Shown here piece by piece: positions 33,431 to 45,349 of a stretch of DNA of 64,000 bases. The notes beneath the pieces were generated by a model. That model made no database searches. It had not been told where the DNA came from and worked only from the letters and a program-made list of their open reading frames with translations. Position 1 is the stretch's first letter; each line of letters starts with the position of its first letter. The DNA is from Globodera rostochiensis (Eukaryota; Nematoda; Chromadorea; Rhabditida; Heteroderidae): NCBI GenBank assembly GCA_018350325.1, contig JAEVLN010000001.1, positions 6,663,254-6,727,253 on the forward strand. Direction: 5' to 3'. Both the position numbers and the translations under genes were made by a program.

Positions 33431-34455
33431 GGGATTGTCCCCCGGGGGGAAAGGGACCTAACATTATTTGCCCCGAGGGGGAAAGGGACTTAACATTCTG
33501 TCCCTCCAGGGGGAAGTGGATCTAACATTATTTCCCCCGAGGGGGAGAGGGACCTAACATTCTGGCGCTCGAGGGGGAAGTGGACCTAACATTATTTCCC
33601 CCGAGGGGGAAAGGGACTTAACATTCTGTCCCTCCAGGGGGAAGTGGATCTAACATTATTTCCCCCGAGGGGGAGAGGGACCTAACATTCTGGCGCTCGA
33701 GGGGGAAGTGGACCTAACATTATTTCCCCCGAGGGGAAGTGGACCTAACATTATTTCCCCCGAGGGGGAGGAGGACCTAACATTCTGTCCTCCGAGGGGG
33801 AAGTGGACCTAACATTATTTCCCCCGAGGGGGAGGAGGACCTAACATTCTGTCCTCCGAGGGGGAAGTGGACCTAACATTATTTCCCCCGAGGGGGAAGT
33901 GGACCTAACATTATTTCCCCCGAGGGGGAGGGGGACCTAACATTCTGTCCCCCGAGGGGGAAGTGGACCTAACATTATTTCCCCCGAGTGGGAGGGGGAC
34001 CTAACATTCTGTCCCTCGAGGGGGAAGTGGACCTAACATTATTTCCCCCGAGGGGGAGGAGGACCTAACATTCTGTCCTCCGAGGGGGAAGTGGACCTAA
34101 CATTATTTCCCCCGAGGGGGAAGTGGACCTAACATTATTTCCCCCGAGTGGGAGGGGGACCTAACATTCTGTCCCTCGAGGGGGAAGTGGACCTAACATT
34201 ATTTCCCCCGAGGGGGAGGGGGACCTAACATTCTGTCCCCCGAGGGGGAAGTGGACCTAACATTCTGTCCCCCGAGGGGGAAGTGGACCTAACATTATTT
34301 CCCCCGAGGGGGAAGTGGACCTAACATTATTTCCCCCGAGGGGGAAGTGGACCTAACATTATTTCCTCCGAGGGGGAGGAGGACCTAACATTATTTCCCC
34401 CGAGGGGGGGATGGACCTAACATTATCTCCCCCCCGAGGAGGGGATGGACCTAAT
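33430..34455 (+). repeat. 32-bp minisatellite, about 32 units
   Basis: Head-to-tail 32-base unit containing ggacctaacattattt and a C5-GA-G5 palindrome-like core. Two main variants alternate irregularly: ...cattatttcccccgag... and ...cattctgtcc(c/t)ccgag.... Spacing measured at 33901, 33933 and 33965 is exactly 32. The hairpin-forming core could favour replication slippage. Confidence 0.9.
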
Positions 34456-34559
34456 AACTTTCGGTCCCACATTTTCACCATTAGGACTATTTGAAGCCCA
34501 TCTATCGATTATCGTCCATTTGCTCCTCCCACTCCATCGCCGTGGGCGCCTCTCAAAAA

Positions 34560-34960
34560 AGGCACAAAACGAGGCGACTACGCCCTGCTGCCATAAATAA
34601 AGAAAAATTATATTTAATGAAATTTATTTTACTATTTTCAAATACATTTGGTATGGCGTACCGGACTTCCGAGTCTCATTTCGATAACCGTAAAATACCG
34701 ATCCCGGGGTGAATTCGTAAGGCACAAAACTACTTTTAACATACATAGTAATTATGCGTCACAACAAAACAAACCATTGATCGAGAATGGCACCGCCACC
34801 AGCAAAGAAAAAGAAATTCGATTGCTCCATTTATAAACAACAAAAACAACGCCATCGACGGCATTCATTTGCGCCCGCGTTGTGCCGCTTCACTCCGTCC
34901 GTCGGCGCGCGGAAAAGTGTTCGGGCAGCAAGAAAAGCACGGAAACGCTTACGACAAATG
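34560..34960 (+). repeat. left arm of a large inverted repeat
   Basis: Matches the reverse complement of about 39480-40040 over several hundred bases, including gccataaataaagaaaaat, the sequence around gtaccggacttccgagtc, and a reading frame starting MAPPPAKKKKFDCSI at 34787. The frame has no recognised family. It might be a first exon of the F-box-like gene that follows, but no good junction was found. Confidence 0.7.
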
Positions 34961-35164
34961 TGCGCATTTTCAAAAAACAACGGCATAAATATTGCTCCTA
35001 ATAATCTTTTTTTGTGCCTTTTTCTTGCAATAAGTATATTAGCCGGGATGGGCAAAAACGATTAAAAAACAGAAGACGAGATTGGCACAAGGGCGAGACG
35101 TGAAGAGAAAGCCTCTTTTTGGGGTTTATTCAATAAATAAATATAATAATTTCTCTCTATTAAT

Positions 35165-36884
35165 AGTATTCAGCAATGTTTGTGACGACGTTTGGTTGAG
35201 CATTTTGCCATGTTTTGGAACTGAAGAAGTCGGGCTGAAATTGGCACCGCTTTCACGCCGATTCGATGGTCTTGTGGACGTGCACTTTAGGACGCGCAAA
35301 TGGGTACTCGAGCAATTAAAAATTCGTTGTGCAACGAATGGCACCGGTGCGGAAGTCACCAGGAAGAACGACTTCAAACCATTAAATCCCAAATGCCCGT
35401 TCTATGTCAACTTCTATAAAAGCATTTCTATAAGGTAGGTGTGTGCAGGAATTGGCATGCATCCGGTTACATCCCTACGAGGTGTGTGGCATTGGTTAAT
35501 TCGGACTGATCTGGGGATAGAGATGATGATCATAAAAAGACAGAGTTTCCCCCCCCCCCTAGATTTCCGGACTTTCGATTCCCAAAAACGTCCGGAGCCC
35601 GGACGCCTTGAATCCGGTTACAGCTCTAAGAATGTGCACAAATTTGTTCATTTTGATTTAAATCCCATGCTAATATAATAGTTGATTAGCGTATTGCGAA
35701 CATTTTAGTTCCATGGAGATGGAGGTGCCCAGATACAAACGCATTCGTTTGCCAATTCCACTTCCACAAGACGCGCCACCAGTCAGTTTAGTCGGTTTCA
35801 AGCACATTTCCATCCAGTAAGTGCCGGAAACCGGTCCGGATGTTCATTTAAATTCCGGATGCCGTATTTCTCGTCTTTTTGAATTTCGATTTCACTTTTC
35901 AGTTACATCGACAACACTGTCATTGCCTTTATGCATCGCATTCTGCAGCTCTGCAAATCGGGCATCACTTTGAAGTTTTTGGATCCCAACAAACAAAGCT
36001 TAGACGTGATTAGCCGGCACATTATGCCGCATTTCAAGACCGCCATTACGAGAATGGAACTGAGGAATGGGTGAGCGATTACTTTTTGTTGTCCGTCCCG
36101 CTCAACTAATAAATAAAGCACTGTGATTTGAGTCCGGAAGCTGTCGAAGAATTGCAAAGACACTGCTCCCCTACCATTCTGCTCGAATGTTCAAAGCTCC
36201 AATCGATTTATTGTGGTATTTATCTCTTACAAACTAGCAAAGCTGTTGCGCTGTACGAATGGCTTCACACGCCTTGCGGGGATGGCCGTCCGAAGATGAT
36301 GCATTGGTTTAAAGCCAAAGGAACGTTGGACGAAATCAAAACGGTCTTGCCGCAACAAATTTTTTCGAAAAATGAGAATTATCAGATCTATAGTAAAAGC
36401 GTTGTCTTTACTAGGGATGTTTGAGAGTCTTGACTCCCTTATAATTGTCCCTGTTTTTACCAATTTGTTCTCTTTTTTTGTCACTTAGTCTCGCTTTTTT
36501 TGACCGGGAGCATTTAGTTCCGGTCCCGGCTTTTCCCAAAAGTGTCAGTCCCGTACTACCCTGGTCTTGAACATCCCTCCCAAGCCTTTCTTCAGTTTCT
36601 TTTTATTATTTCAGAACTTTCTCAATGCCACCACTCCGGTCAGCTACATCTTTCTGTTTTATTCACTATATACTGAAGACCACGTTGGTAAAGCACCGTT
36701 TGAGTTGGTGAATGGACAAACTCGCGAACGGTTGACATTTAAAAAATGCATGGGTAGAAGGATGCTGGAGAGGTCGCCGGTTGCGCGAGACGAGAAGCAA
36801 TGGAAGAAGTGGGAAATTGAAGCGGCGAATGGGGCTTGGGTAAAGACAAACAATGCGCTCGAAATTTGCATTGACGACGTGTAG
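35165..36884 (+). CDS. F-box-like protein of a cyst-nematode type family
   Basis: By resemblance, an F-box-like protein; F-box proteins act as substrate receptors of SCF ubiquitin ligases. The first visible exon (to 35434) reads DDVWLSILPCFGTEEVGLKLAPLSRRFDGLVDVHFRTRKW, an F-box-like Leu/Pro/Ser pattern. Next exons: about 35709-35818 (RIRLPIPLP, VGFKHISI), 35903-36071 (YIDNTVIAFMHRIL), about 36125-36400 (EWLHTPCGDGRPKM) and 36615-36884 (PFELVNGQTRERLTFKKC, RDEKQWKKWE, stop at 36882-36884). The last exon motif is one I associate from memory with a large Globodera/Heterodera protein family. The N-terminus is unresolved: the open frame extends up to 35082 but without an ATG. The splice into the 36125 exon is also ambiguous (an acceptor at tttgag keeps frame). 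Sequence at 36420-36600 is repeat-like (cccggtcccgg) and probably intronic. Confidence 0.6.
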
Positions 36885-37243
36885 GTATCGCTCAATAATC
36901 CCACAGTAATCAAAGGGTCCGGCCGATTTAGTAATTGTTTTTCGAAAGCATAAAAATGTTTCATTTTTGTCATTAAATATTTGTCCATTACGAGATTCAC
37001 CATTTAATGAGAATACGCGGCGTAAAAGTCTGGATTTTTTTTCAGTTTTTGAATTTTAAACTTTATTTTTAAATTTAAAAAACAGAATAATTGTTTAAAT
37101 AAAATTTAATAATAATAATATTTTTAGCAATTTTGGGCAAATTCATTTGGATCGATCAGAATAAACGCTTGAAGATGATCAGAACTTTATACTCAGTAGA
37201 ACGTCAAAGTTTGCTGTCGAATTCTCGATCGTTAAACCAAAAA

Positions 37244-38184
37244 TTAAATCTGGGAAAGATAGTTGGCCACGCTTTGTTGCTCAGAAAAATTTGCCCCGTC
37301 TTCTTGCGCAGCTTGCACAGAAAAATTGGCCCAGTCCAAAGCAGTCCGTCCTTAATATGGGAGAATATATTGCTTAATATCAAAAAAAATTACCGCTGTT
37401 GTCGTGCAAAGTTGGGTCCGCTCCATTGTCTATCAGAAACTCCACCGCAGCTCGCTTGCCGTGTTTGGCGGCTATCATTAGACCGGTCCTCCCTTTAATG
37501 TCACGTACGTTTACCGAGTGTCGCTCATGGACAAAAAATTCAGCTAAAATTTAGGGGCAGAGGAAGGGTATTCAAAACAAATGCAATCCGACCAATTTTC
37601 AAAGTGCCGTCAGTCAGAAGAGCGATTGACCACGGAGACCTGCGCGGGAGGTTGATGTCGGCGCCGCTGTTGACCAACAATTTGCAGACCTCCAGTTGAT
37701 TTTGGACAACCGCATGAGAGAGCGCCGTATACCCTAAACAATTTTAAAATGATTGAAATTTAAAAAATTAAAATGAAAAAAAGCTCACCGTCGTTGTCTC
37801 GCGTCTCAAAATTGGCCTTCCTTTTGAGCAAGGTGCGCACAATAGCCACCTGTCCATAGGCCGAGGCCGTCATCAACGGGGTTAGACCCGTCGCATCGGC
37901 GTAGTTGATGTTCACGCCTTCTTCTGCCAATTTTTCGACTAAAACAAAGTGGTGAATGAAATCAAAAACAGATTCCAAGAAATGAACATTATCCCTGTAC
38001 TGACCAGTGTACACGTCGCCAACGCGGCAGGCATTGATCAGCTCCCGTACTTTTTCCAACTCGGGAGGTACGCTGTACGCTGACAACGCCTGAAAACTGC
38101 ACCGAGTGGACTTTGAATGGCAAATTTGAAATTTAAACAGACCAGAAGCAGAACGATGAGAACGATTTGAAGCTCAACGATCAT
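37244..38184 (-). CDS. secreted ankyrin-repeat protein, complete, six exons
   Basis: Exons (minus): 38143-38184, 38005-38089, 37789-37938, 37593-37733, 37394-37543, 37244-37350. They total 675 bases, or 224 residues, with GT/AG borders in frame. The first exon is a hydrophobic leader (MIVELQIVLIVLLL), completed by ALSAYS across intron 1: a signal peptide with likely cleavage near residue 18-20. About four ankyrin repeats follow (GLTPLMTASAYGQVAIVRTLL; GYTALSHAVVQNQLEVCKLLV; GRTGLMIAAKHGKRAAVEFL; GRTALDWA). No membrane segment comes after the leader, so export is predicted. Secreted ankyrin proteins are unusual in animals, and in plant parasites they are plausible host-interaction proteins (inference). 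Converges tail to tail with the F-box-like gene 360 bases away. Confidence 0.85.
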
Positions 38185-38189
38185 TTTTT

Positions 38190-39460
38190 GCTTGAGGGCT
38201 TGATGGGATTTTGTTTTAGAAGAAGAACGGATAATTTTGCACAACGATTTGGAAGCCCTTTTATACTGTTATTCTCTCATAAAATATCACACGACCAAAA
38301 GGGTCCAATTGTAATTGTTTATATACATAATTTTCGCAAAAAATCTCTCTTTCCTAATTACTGATAATTAATTGTGCCGACCTCTGGTCGCTGAGAGTTT
38401 GGGGACGATTGTTTTTGTGCCATAAAGCCGTGTGCACAACGATTGGCCACATTACTGATCGTTACGGCCAAAGGCCGAATTAATCACCCCCCTCCTCTCC
38501 CCAAACAATTTGAGTAAAATTGTTTCTTTTTCTTAATCACTGATACTCATTATCATAATTAATTGTGCCGACCTTTGATCCTGACAAATGAGAGAATTTG
38601 GGGACGAGCACAAAAAGTTCCATAAAAATTTGTTTGTTTCGGTTTTTTGTGCCATAAAACTGTCCGTCACAACGATTTACTGGAACGCCGGCTGTCATAC
38701 GAGATGTAATTCCGTTTAAGAAATGCAGCATTGGGGTAAAAATATTTTGAAATTAATTCACATTCTTTGATCTGTCAGATCAATTTGCAATTTGATCAAA
38801 TCTGAACACTTTAAGTCGGGGATCACTAGGATGTGCCTCTGTCCCCTTGAACTGCTACATGAAATTTGTCGATTTCGACTAAAATATTATTTCTGTTTCC
38901 AGCTTTATCATTTTTCTGCGCCGTTAATTACAAAAATCGTTTATACTTCCAAAATTCGATTAATATAAAAATATTCATTATTTATTTTTTAGATTATTAA
39001 ACAAATTTAAATTGTTAAATCGAGATTTCATACAGCAAAATCTAAATAATTTACCGGGTGGCTAAAAATTCTGATCATCTTCAAGCTCTTTTATTCTGAT
39101 TGATCAATAAATGAATTCATTTACCCGTCCGGATCGAAAATAGCTCTAATCCCAGATCGGCCATCCAGGGGTCTTCCATTTCATTCAAAATTCTTCATTT
39201 AAAACCAAAAAACCATTTGAAAACCGGCGGAAAGGCGCATTTTGGTTGAAGTGACCTCATTCATTGTTTGCCGTGCTGTTTTTTTGTGCCATAAAGCTGT
39301 CCGTCACAGCGATTGCCCACTTTTACTGATAGCGGGCGGGGGGTTTTGTCGTGTATTTTTTATACAAAAATTCGTGGAAATATTTCGGAATTTAATTGAA
39401 ACAAAGGCTCGATACTAAAAACTTGTGGATTATCTCGGAACCCCGCGGGATTGAATTAGG
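38190..39460. other. upstream region of the ankyrin gene, no gene seen
   Basis: AT-rich. Segments around 38360-38450, 38560-38680 and 39270-39330 repeat the words ttgtgccataaagc and gtccgtcacaacgatt, so a small degenerate repeat lies here. No TATA box was assigned with confidence. Confidence 0.35.
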
Positions 39461-39479
39461 ATCCCGACAACTTTTTCAG

Positions 39480-40060
39480 GAAGTTCAAAAAGCTGGGGCC
39501 GACGGACGGAGTGAAGCGGCACAACGCGGGCGCAAATGAATGCCGTCGATGTTGTTGTTTTTGTTGTGTAAAAATGGAGCAATCGAATTTGTTTTTCTTT
39601 GCTGGTGGCGGTGCCATTCTCGATCAAAATAAGTGAATTCAAATTTAATGTAAAAGCTTATTTAGGTTGTTTTTTTGTGTCGAATAATTATTTATGTTAA
39701 AGGTGTTTTTGTGCCACAAATGTTAGGGAAATGGAATCATTAGAGAGAGAGAGATAACGGATGGGATCGGAATCTTGCCTGGATTCTTTCGGGATCCGAT
39801 TGGGATCTCGCCGGGATTTTTCTCATTTTTTTAAATTCCTATGGATAGGCCCAATTTTTGCGAATTCACCCTTTAAAATAAATCGGGATCGGTATTTTAC
39901 GGTTATCGAAATGACCTCTGACTCGGAAGTCCGGTACTCCATACAAAATGTTAACAAATTCCATTTTAAACTCATTTGAAAACAGAAAAATAAATTTCAT
40001 TAAAATATAATTTTTCTTTATTTTTATGGCAGGGCTTAGTTTACTCCAGTGCTCATAACT
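39480..40060 (-). repeat. right arm of the large inverted repeat
   Basis: Reverse complement of 34560-34960, with an extra internal segment (about 39730-39870, rich in gggatcccg words) absent from the left arm. It contains the MAPPPAKKNKFDCSI counterpart frame on the minus strand. Together the arms enclose the F-box-like and ankyrin genes. Confidence 0.7.
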
Positions 40061-41530
40061 TGCTTTATATTTGCTCGCGTGCAAACTTTTGTCCATCAAA
40101 ATAACCAAAAATGTTATACCGAATACATAAATACATACAACATATAATTGATTGCTATTTTAATCAAATGGATTAAATAATACAATTTCACTTAATTACA
40201 TACTATTATATAGTATTTTTTTACGTAAATATAAATATTAAAAAAAGGTTTGCCAATTTGTTTCAGGGTTCTCTCCAATGAATCTTATTGTTGAGGCGCC
40301 CAAATTTAAAAGTACGAATACAACATCCCTTATATTTACATCAAAAACTACAAAAAAGTAAGACAAAATCAAGCTTGAATGTTTTCAAAAAATGTGGAGA
40401 AATCATAGCCCGCGATCGCCGATTCACGTTTGTCAAGTTGGAACAGGCGCACCTATACAGAAAATACAAATTGACCAACGCCTCTTTAAACTTTTGTCAG
40501 CCGCCTGTTCACGCTTGCCAAGTTGGAACAGGCGCATCTATACAGAAAATACAAATTGACCAACGCTTCTTTTAACTCAGCCGCCTGTTCACGTTTGTCA
40601 AGTTGAAAGTTTCAACTTGAAACAGGCTCGCCTAAAGTCCGGTACGCCATACAAAATGTTAACAAATTTCATTTTAAACATTTGATTAAAATATAATTTT
40701 TCTTTATTTATGGCAGGGCGTAGTCGCCTCATTTTGTCTGAGTCCCCCCGTTGAAAGGGACACTTCATTCCTACTCGCGCGCAAATTTTTGTCCATCAAA
40801 ATAACCAAAAATGTTATACCGAATACATAAATACACACAAATACAACATATAATTGATTGCTATTTTAAATCAAATGGAACAATTTACATACTTATTGTA
40901 TAGTATTTTTTTGCGTATATAAATATTAAAAAAAGGTTTGCCAATTTGTTTCAGGGTTCTCCAAAGCTCAAAATTTTATCGAATTCTAATACATATTTGG
41001 CGCCCTTTTTTAAAATCATGTAGTATGTATGAAAACAATTAATGAAAAATACAAATACATCAAGTGTATAGAAAAAAGATTTATAATAAAGGAAATAAAT
41101 AAAAGTAATCTTTGGTGGTACACAAATACACTTTTAGGGACATATTGTTTTGTTGCAGTCATGCCATTCATTGTCCAATGAATCTTATTGTTGAGGCGCC
41201 CAAATTTAAAAGTACGAATACAACATCCCTTATATTTACATCAAAACCTACAAAAAAGTAAGACAAAATCAAGCTTGAGTGTTTTCAAAAAATGTGGAGA
41301 AATCATAGCCCGCGATCGCCGATCAGTCCGGCTTTGGGACCAGGACATAACAGCACTTCAACACCAAAGATTCATTGGACATCCCTCCCCCCCACATGAC
41401 AATCGAACGGACCACACAAAATTTTTGGCGGAAAAAATGAATATACTAAAAATGATCAATTCAAAGCATCTTTGATTTCTTTTCCCCCTTTTTCGATGGT
41501 TTTGATGCGCTTTTATCTTTGAGAAGAAAA
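40060..41530. repeat. local direct duplications, non-coding
   Basis: The segment gtccggtacgccatacaaaatgttaacaaa... around 39925-40260 recurs at 40635-40950. The segment beginning tccaatgaatcttattgttg at 40275 recurs at 41175. A further piece (aagcttgagtgttttcaaaa onward) recurs at 46848. Also, gttcacg(t/c)ttg(t/c)caagttg is repeated three times at 40425-40605. No gene supported. Confidence 0.6.
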
Positions 41531-41532
41531 TT

Positions 41533-44500
41533 TCACTGCTGCTGGAATTGGTGTTGCTGAAAGTCGTCCATGAGACTGGCCTTGATTTTGCTGATTTCTT
41601 CCGACGACTTAAAAATAAAAAATTGCAGCACTTTTGCAAAAAGGTTAAAAAATAAAGATAAATTAAAGCATTAAAAATGTGATCAAAATTCATCAATTTG
41701 TGACCCCCCCCCCCTCCTCCTCCAACCTGATGGAATTCCATGGCACCATCGCCCATTGAAGACGACTGCTGCTGCTGGGACTGTTGCTGTCCACCGCCGC
41801 CGCCGCCGCCACTTTGGGAATGCACTGAAACAAGAAATTTAATCAAAAACTAAAACACTTTCGTGATTTTGAATCCGATCAATGGGAATCCAATCAGTCA
41901 ACAAAAAACTATGGCCAACCACCAACCACCGCACGTACCAGAGCTTGGCCCCGCAGTTTGGCTTCCGCCTCCGCCGCCGCCCCCCACATTGCTTCCGGGC
42001 GTCCCGCCGTTGACGCCTCCGCCGCCGCCTCCACTAAATGGCGGCGATTGTTTCATTTCCGTGCCGCCGCCGCCACCATCGCTGGCCGTGCCGTTGAGCA
42101 ACGAATGCAGCGGACCGTTGGCACCGCCGCCGTTCGGCAGGGCTCGTCCACCACCGTCGCCTGGTACAAAAAAAAATTATTTTTTATTTTATGGCGGAAC
42201 CGCTGGATTTTTTCGGGATCCCGGCTTTCCATTTTACGCGTGCTGTTCGGTATCAAACAAACTGGTTTTACCGGAAGGCACTTGGGGGTCCGAGATTGTT
42301 GAAGTTCCGTCCCGGTAACCGTCAAGATTTGTTGACCCAGAGGCCGTTAGTGAATTTGTTCCCCAGTTTTTTTCTATTTGGACTCCGCAAAATTTTCTGT
42401 GTACGCTCCTATAACAAAAACAAAACAAAAAATAAATAAAAAAGCTCACCAGACTGCTCGCCGAGGCCCCCATTTCCGTTGTTCATCGTATTTTGGGCGG
42501 AAACGCTGGCCGGCCCCGTGCCACCACCACCACCACCACCCGGAGTGCCAACAGCACCACCGCCGCCGCCGCCGCTGCTGTCATGGTGGTTAGCAAACTG
42601 AACAAAGTTTAAAAAATAATTGCATAAAAACTGAAAAAAATCAAACGCAATTCCCATAAAAAAGGAATTGATTTCAGAGGTTAAGTTTGCCGAAATTACC
42701 CCCCCCCCCCTCCCAAAGTGCACAAAACCTGTGATTGCATGCTGACCGGCACTTGGTTTGCCATCATGAAATGTTGCTGATGTTGTTGTTGTGAGACGTC
42801 CTGTTGTTGAGGGGCTCCTCCAGGGGCGCCTTTATTAGAAGGGGGAGGGGGGGGGGGGTTTAAAAAATATTACAATTTTTGCTTAAAATTTTTTTACACA
42901 CACCAACGAACCAACCTGCTGGTGACATCAGCGATGCTGTCGTTGGACACATCACAGCACCGCCACCGCCGACACCGTTGTGGACCAACGGGTTCTGGAA
43001 CTTTAAATTAAAAACAAAATAGACGAAGTTTTGGGACCGGAAGCCCCGAGGACATTAGAACAAAAACAATTCTTAAATTTTTGCTCTCTATTTAAATCAA
43101 TTGCTGATAAAAACACTGAAATTTGTGAAATTTTACATGAAATGGCGGAGTGCCAGACGGTGAGTCCATGTACTGGGCATTGTTGAACTGAGCACGTACT
43201 GCTCGCCCGCCGTTGTTCTGCAACAAAGTTTATTAAATGGTTCAAAAATTTAAGCGTCCAATATAGTAATATCCAGCGGTTCCAATTAAAAAATGAGAAA
43301 AAAAAAACATTTAGAACATCATCCACAATCGACAAAAACAGAAAAGTTCAAAAGCGGAAAAAAAAACGGAGAAAATATAAAACAAAGATTTGATTAGAAA
43401 ACTATGCAAAAATTCATTTTTGTTTTGTTTTATTAATCCAATTTTTGATTTTAATAACGGGACCATTTGCATGCGTACGGCCTGGTTTGCTTGCTGTTGC
43501 TGTTGGTGTTGCTGCCGAGCGGCCATCATAAGGCGCATTTGTTGCTGCTCGTTCAGTGTCATCATTTGCGGGGGCCCAATGCCCATCGGAAAGTTGGGAC
43601 CGCCAACGCCGACCACCGAAGACGGAGTGGGGGCACCACTCCTAAAGACATAAAAATTACGGGGAAAAAAGAAAGAGAGGTGGGGGCTAAAAAGCAAACA
43701 TTTTTGAATTTAAGCTTTTTTTTTTTTTGAAAAATTTATCTAAAAGCGGAAAATGTTGAAGAATTTTCCACCGGGGAAACAGGAGCTTTTTGGAATTTTC
43801 TTCAACTCAAAACCAGGCACAAACCGTGTCCCCTGTTGACCATAACGCGGTGGACCGCCTCCGCCTAAATGAATTTTATTGCAAAAATGTTTATCTAAAA
43901 AAAAACCCGGTATTGGTGACGCCTGGTTGGAGGAGGGGCCAGGCTGAGGCCCTCCCCGTGGGCCATAGTAAGCGGCGTTTGGGAACATTCCGTCCGGCAA
44001 ATTTTGAGGCGGCGCTCCTGGACCCATTGCGGGGTTCGGAAACTTTAAAAAAGCATTTTTTTATTTATTTTTGAAATGGGAGTTGGATTTGATTTTAAAT
44101 TTTATGTTGTTCAACGAGTCCAAATGATTGACCAGAGTGACCAAGCCAACAAAATTCCATAAAAAATCCAAAAAACCACCAAAAAGTGCACCCATTTTTA
44201 CCACAGCTCCTCCGCCCGGTCCGTACATGCCGCCGTTGACCATCGCCGCCGCCGCGTCAGGCGGCACATTGTTATAATTTGGGAACATCTAAAATTGGGT
44301 GTAACCGGCACAATGCTCGGGCGGCAAAGCGTAATCAATGAAACCATTTTGTGATAGGTTTTTGCTTCCTGTGTGGCGTCTACCTTGTCTTTCTTGTCAG
44401 GATGCGCCGAATACAGATCCCAAAACACGCTGAATAGAAAAAAAGATGGCATAAAATATGCGTGAGTTTGTGGCATTTGAACAAATGCCAGAATTATCCG

Positions 44501-45347
44501 GGCCTCCAAAAGGGCACAGGTTCTGGCAAATTCGACAAAAAAATTGCGCAAAAAAGAAAACAAAAATAGATAATTCAACAACAAAAAAATAGTTTCCCAC
44601 AAGAACATTCAAAAAGGCTAATTTTGTGGAAAAATATCACATTAAAATGGCTATTCATTTGTTTTTGTAATTCGCTCAGAAAAATCTAAAATAAAGCATA
44701 AGCAGCTTCTGGTGCCGCCGCTGGCAAAAAGTTGGAATTTTAGTAAATTACAAAAAATTGCTACATTAAAAAATGGATAATTTCCCATAAATGTCCAATT
44801 TTTCGGACTATAGGAAAAAGCGTATCCCATGAAAAAAAAAACGGAAAAAGCGAACCTCCACCAATTATAAAGGAAGCCGGGTCCCGATGAACTGGACAAA
44901 TCAATTTGCAGGTTTGGCATATTGTGCGCAAGGAATTCATTTTTGAACGTTTCTGCCGTTTTTGTTGCGCCCAATTGGTACAAATATTCGTAGACAAACT
45001 GTGACAACCTGAAAATTGGGGAGATTTAAAAAATTAAATTTTTTTTTTGGATTTTTGGCAACCCCAAATAATACAAAAAATAAATCTTGGCCAAGAATTC
45101 TGCATCAAATTCGTTTAGATTAAATAATAGAGCATCGCATAAACTGCCCGGATCGAATTGGAAAACTCGCAAATTTTAATTCCAAATAAGGCATTAAGAG
45201 AGTTCCAGGTTTTTTGTCCGCTTATCAGACCGGGCCAATTTTCAAAAAATGAACCCACTTTTCGCGAGCCTGCACATCGGAAGACAGATAATTCTCTTTT
45301 CGTTGTTGTTGCATTTGTGCATGGGGCGGTGGTTGCTGTTGAAACAT
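41533..45347 (-). CDS. sam-10: single-stranded DNA-binding protein Ssdp (LisH domain), complete
   Basis: Ssdp binds the LIM-domain-binding cofactor (Chip/Ldb1) and stabilises LIM-homeodomain transcription complexes in the nucleus. The start at 45347 reads MFQQQPPPHAQ, then SDVQAREK joins KLSQFVYEYLYQLGATKTAETF, the LisH motif (residues ~25-50). GPGFLYNWW then joins SVFWDLYSAHPDKKD, the conserved Ssdp N-terminal block. About ten further exons encode Gly/Pro/Gln/Asn-rich segments (for example PNFPMGIGPPQMM near 43590, HHDSSGGGG near 42580, GTASDGGGG near 42070, GDGAMEFHQ near 41740). The final exon gives SSEEISKIKASLMDDFQQ and a TGA at 41533-41535. The conserved N-terminal block and low-complexity tail fit the family. 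The insertion of LAHNMPNLQIDLSSSS before GPGFLYNWW seems longer than usual. sam-10 is the C. elegans ortholog name. Confidence 0.88.
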
Positions 45348-45349
45348 TT

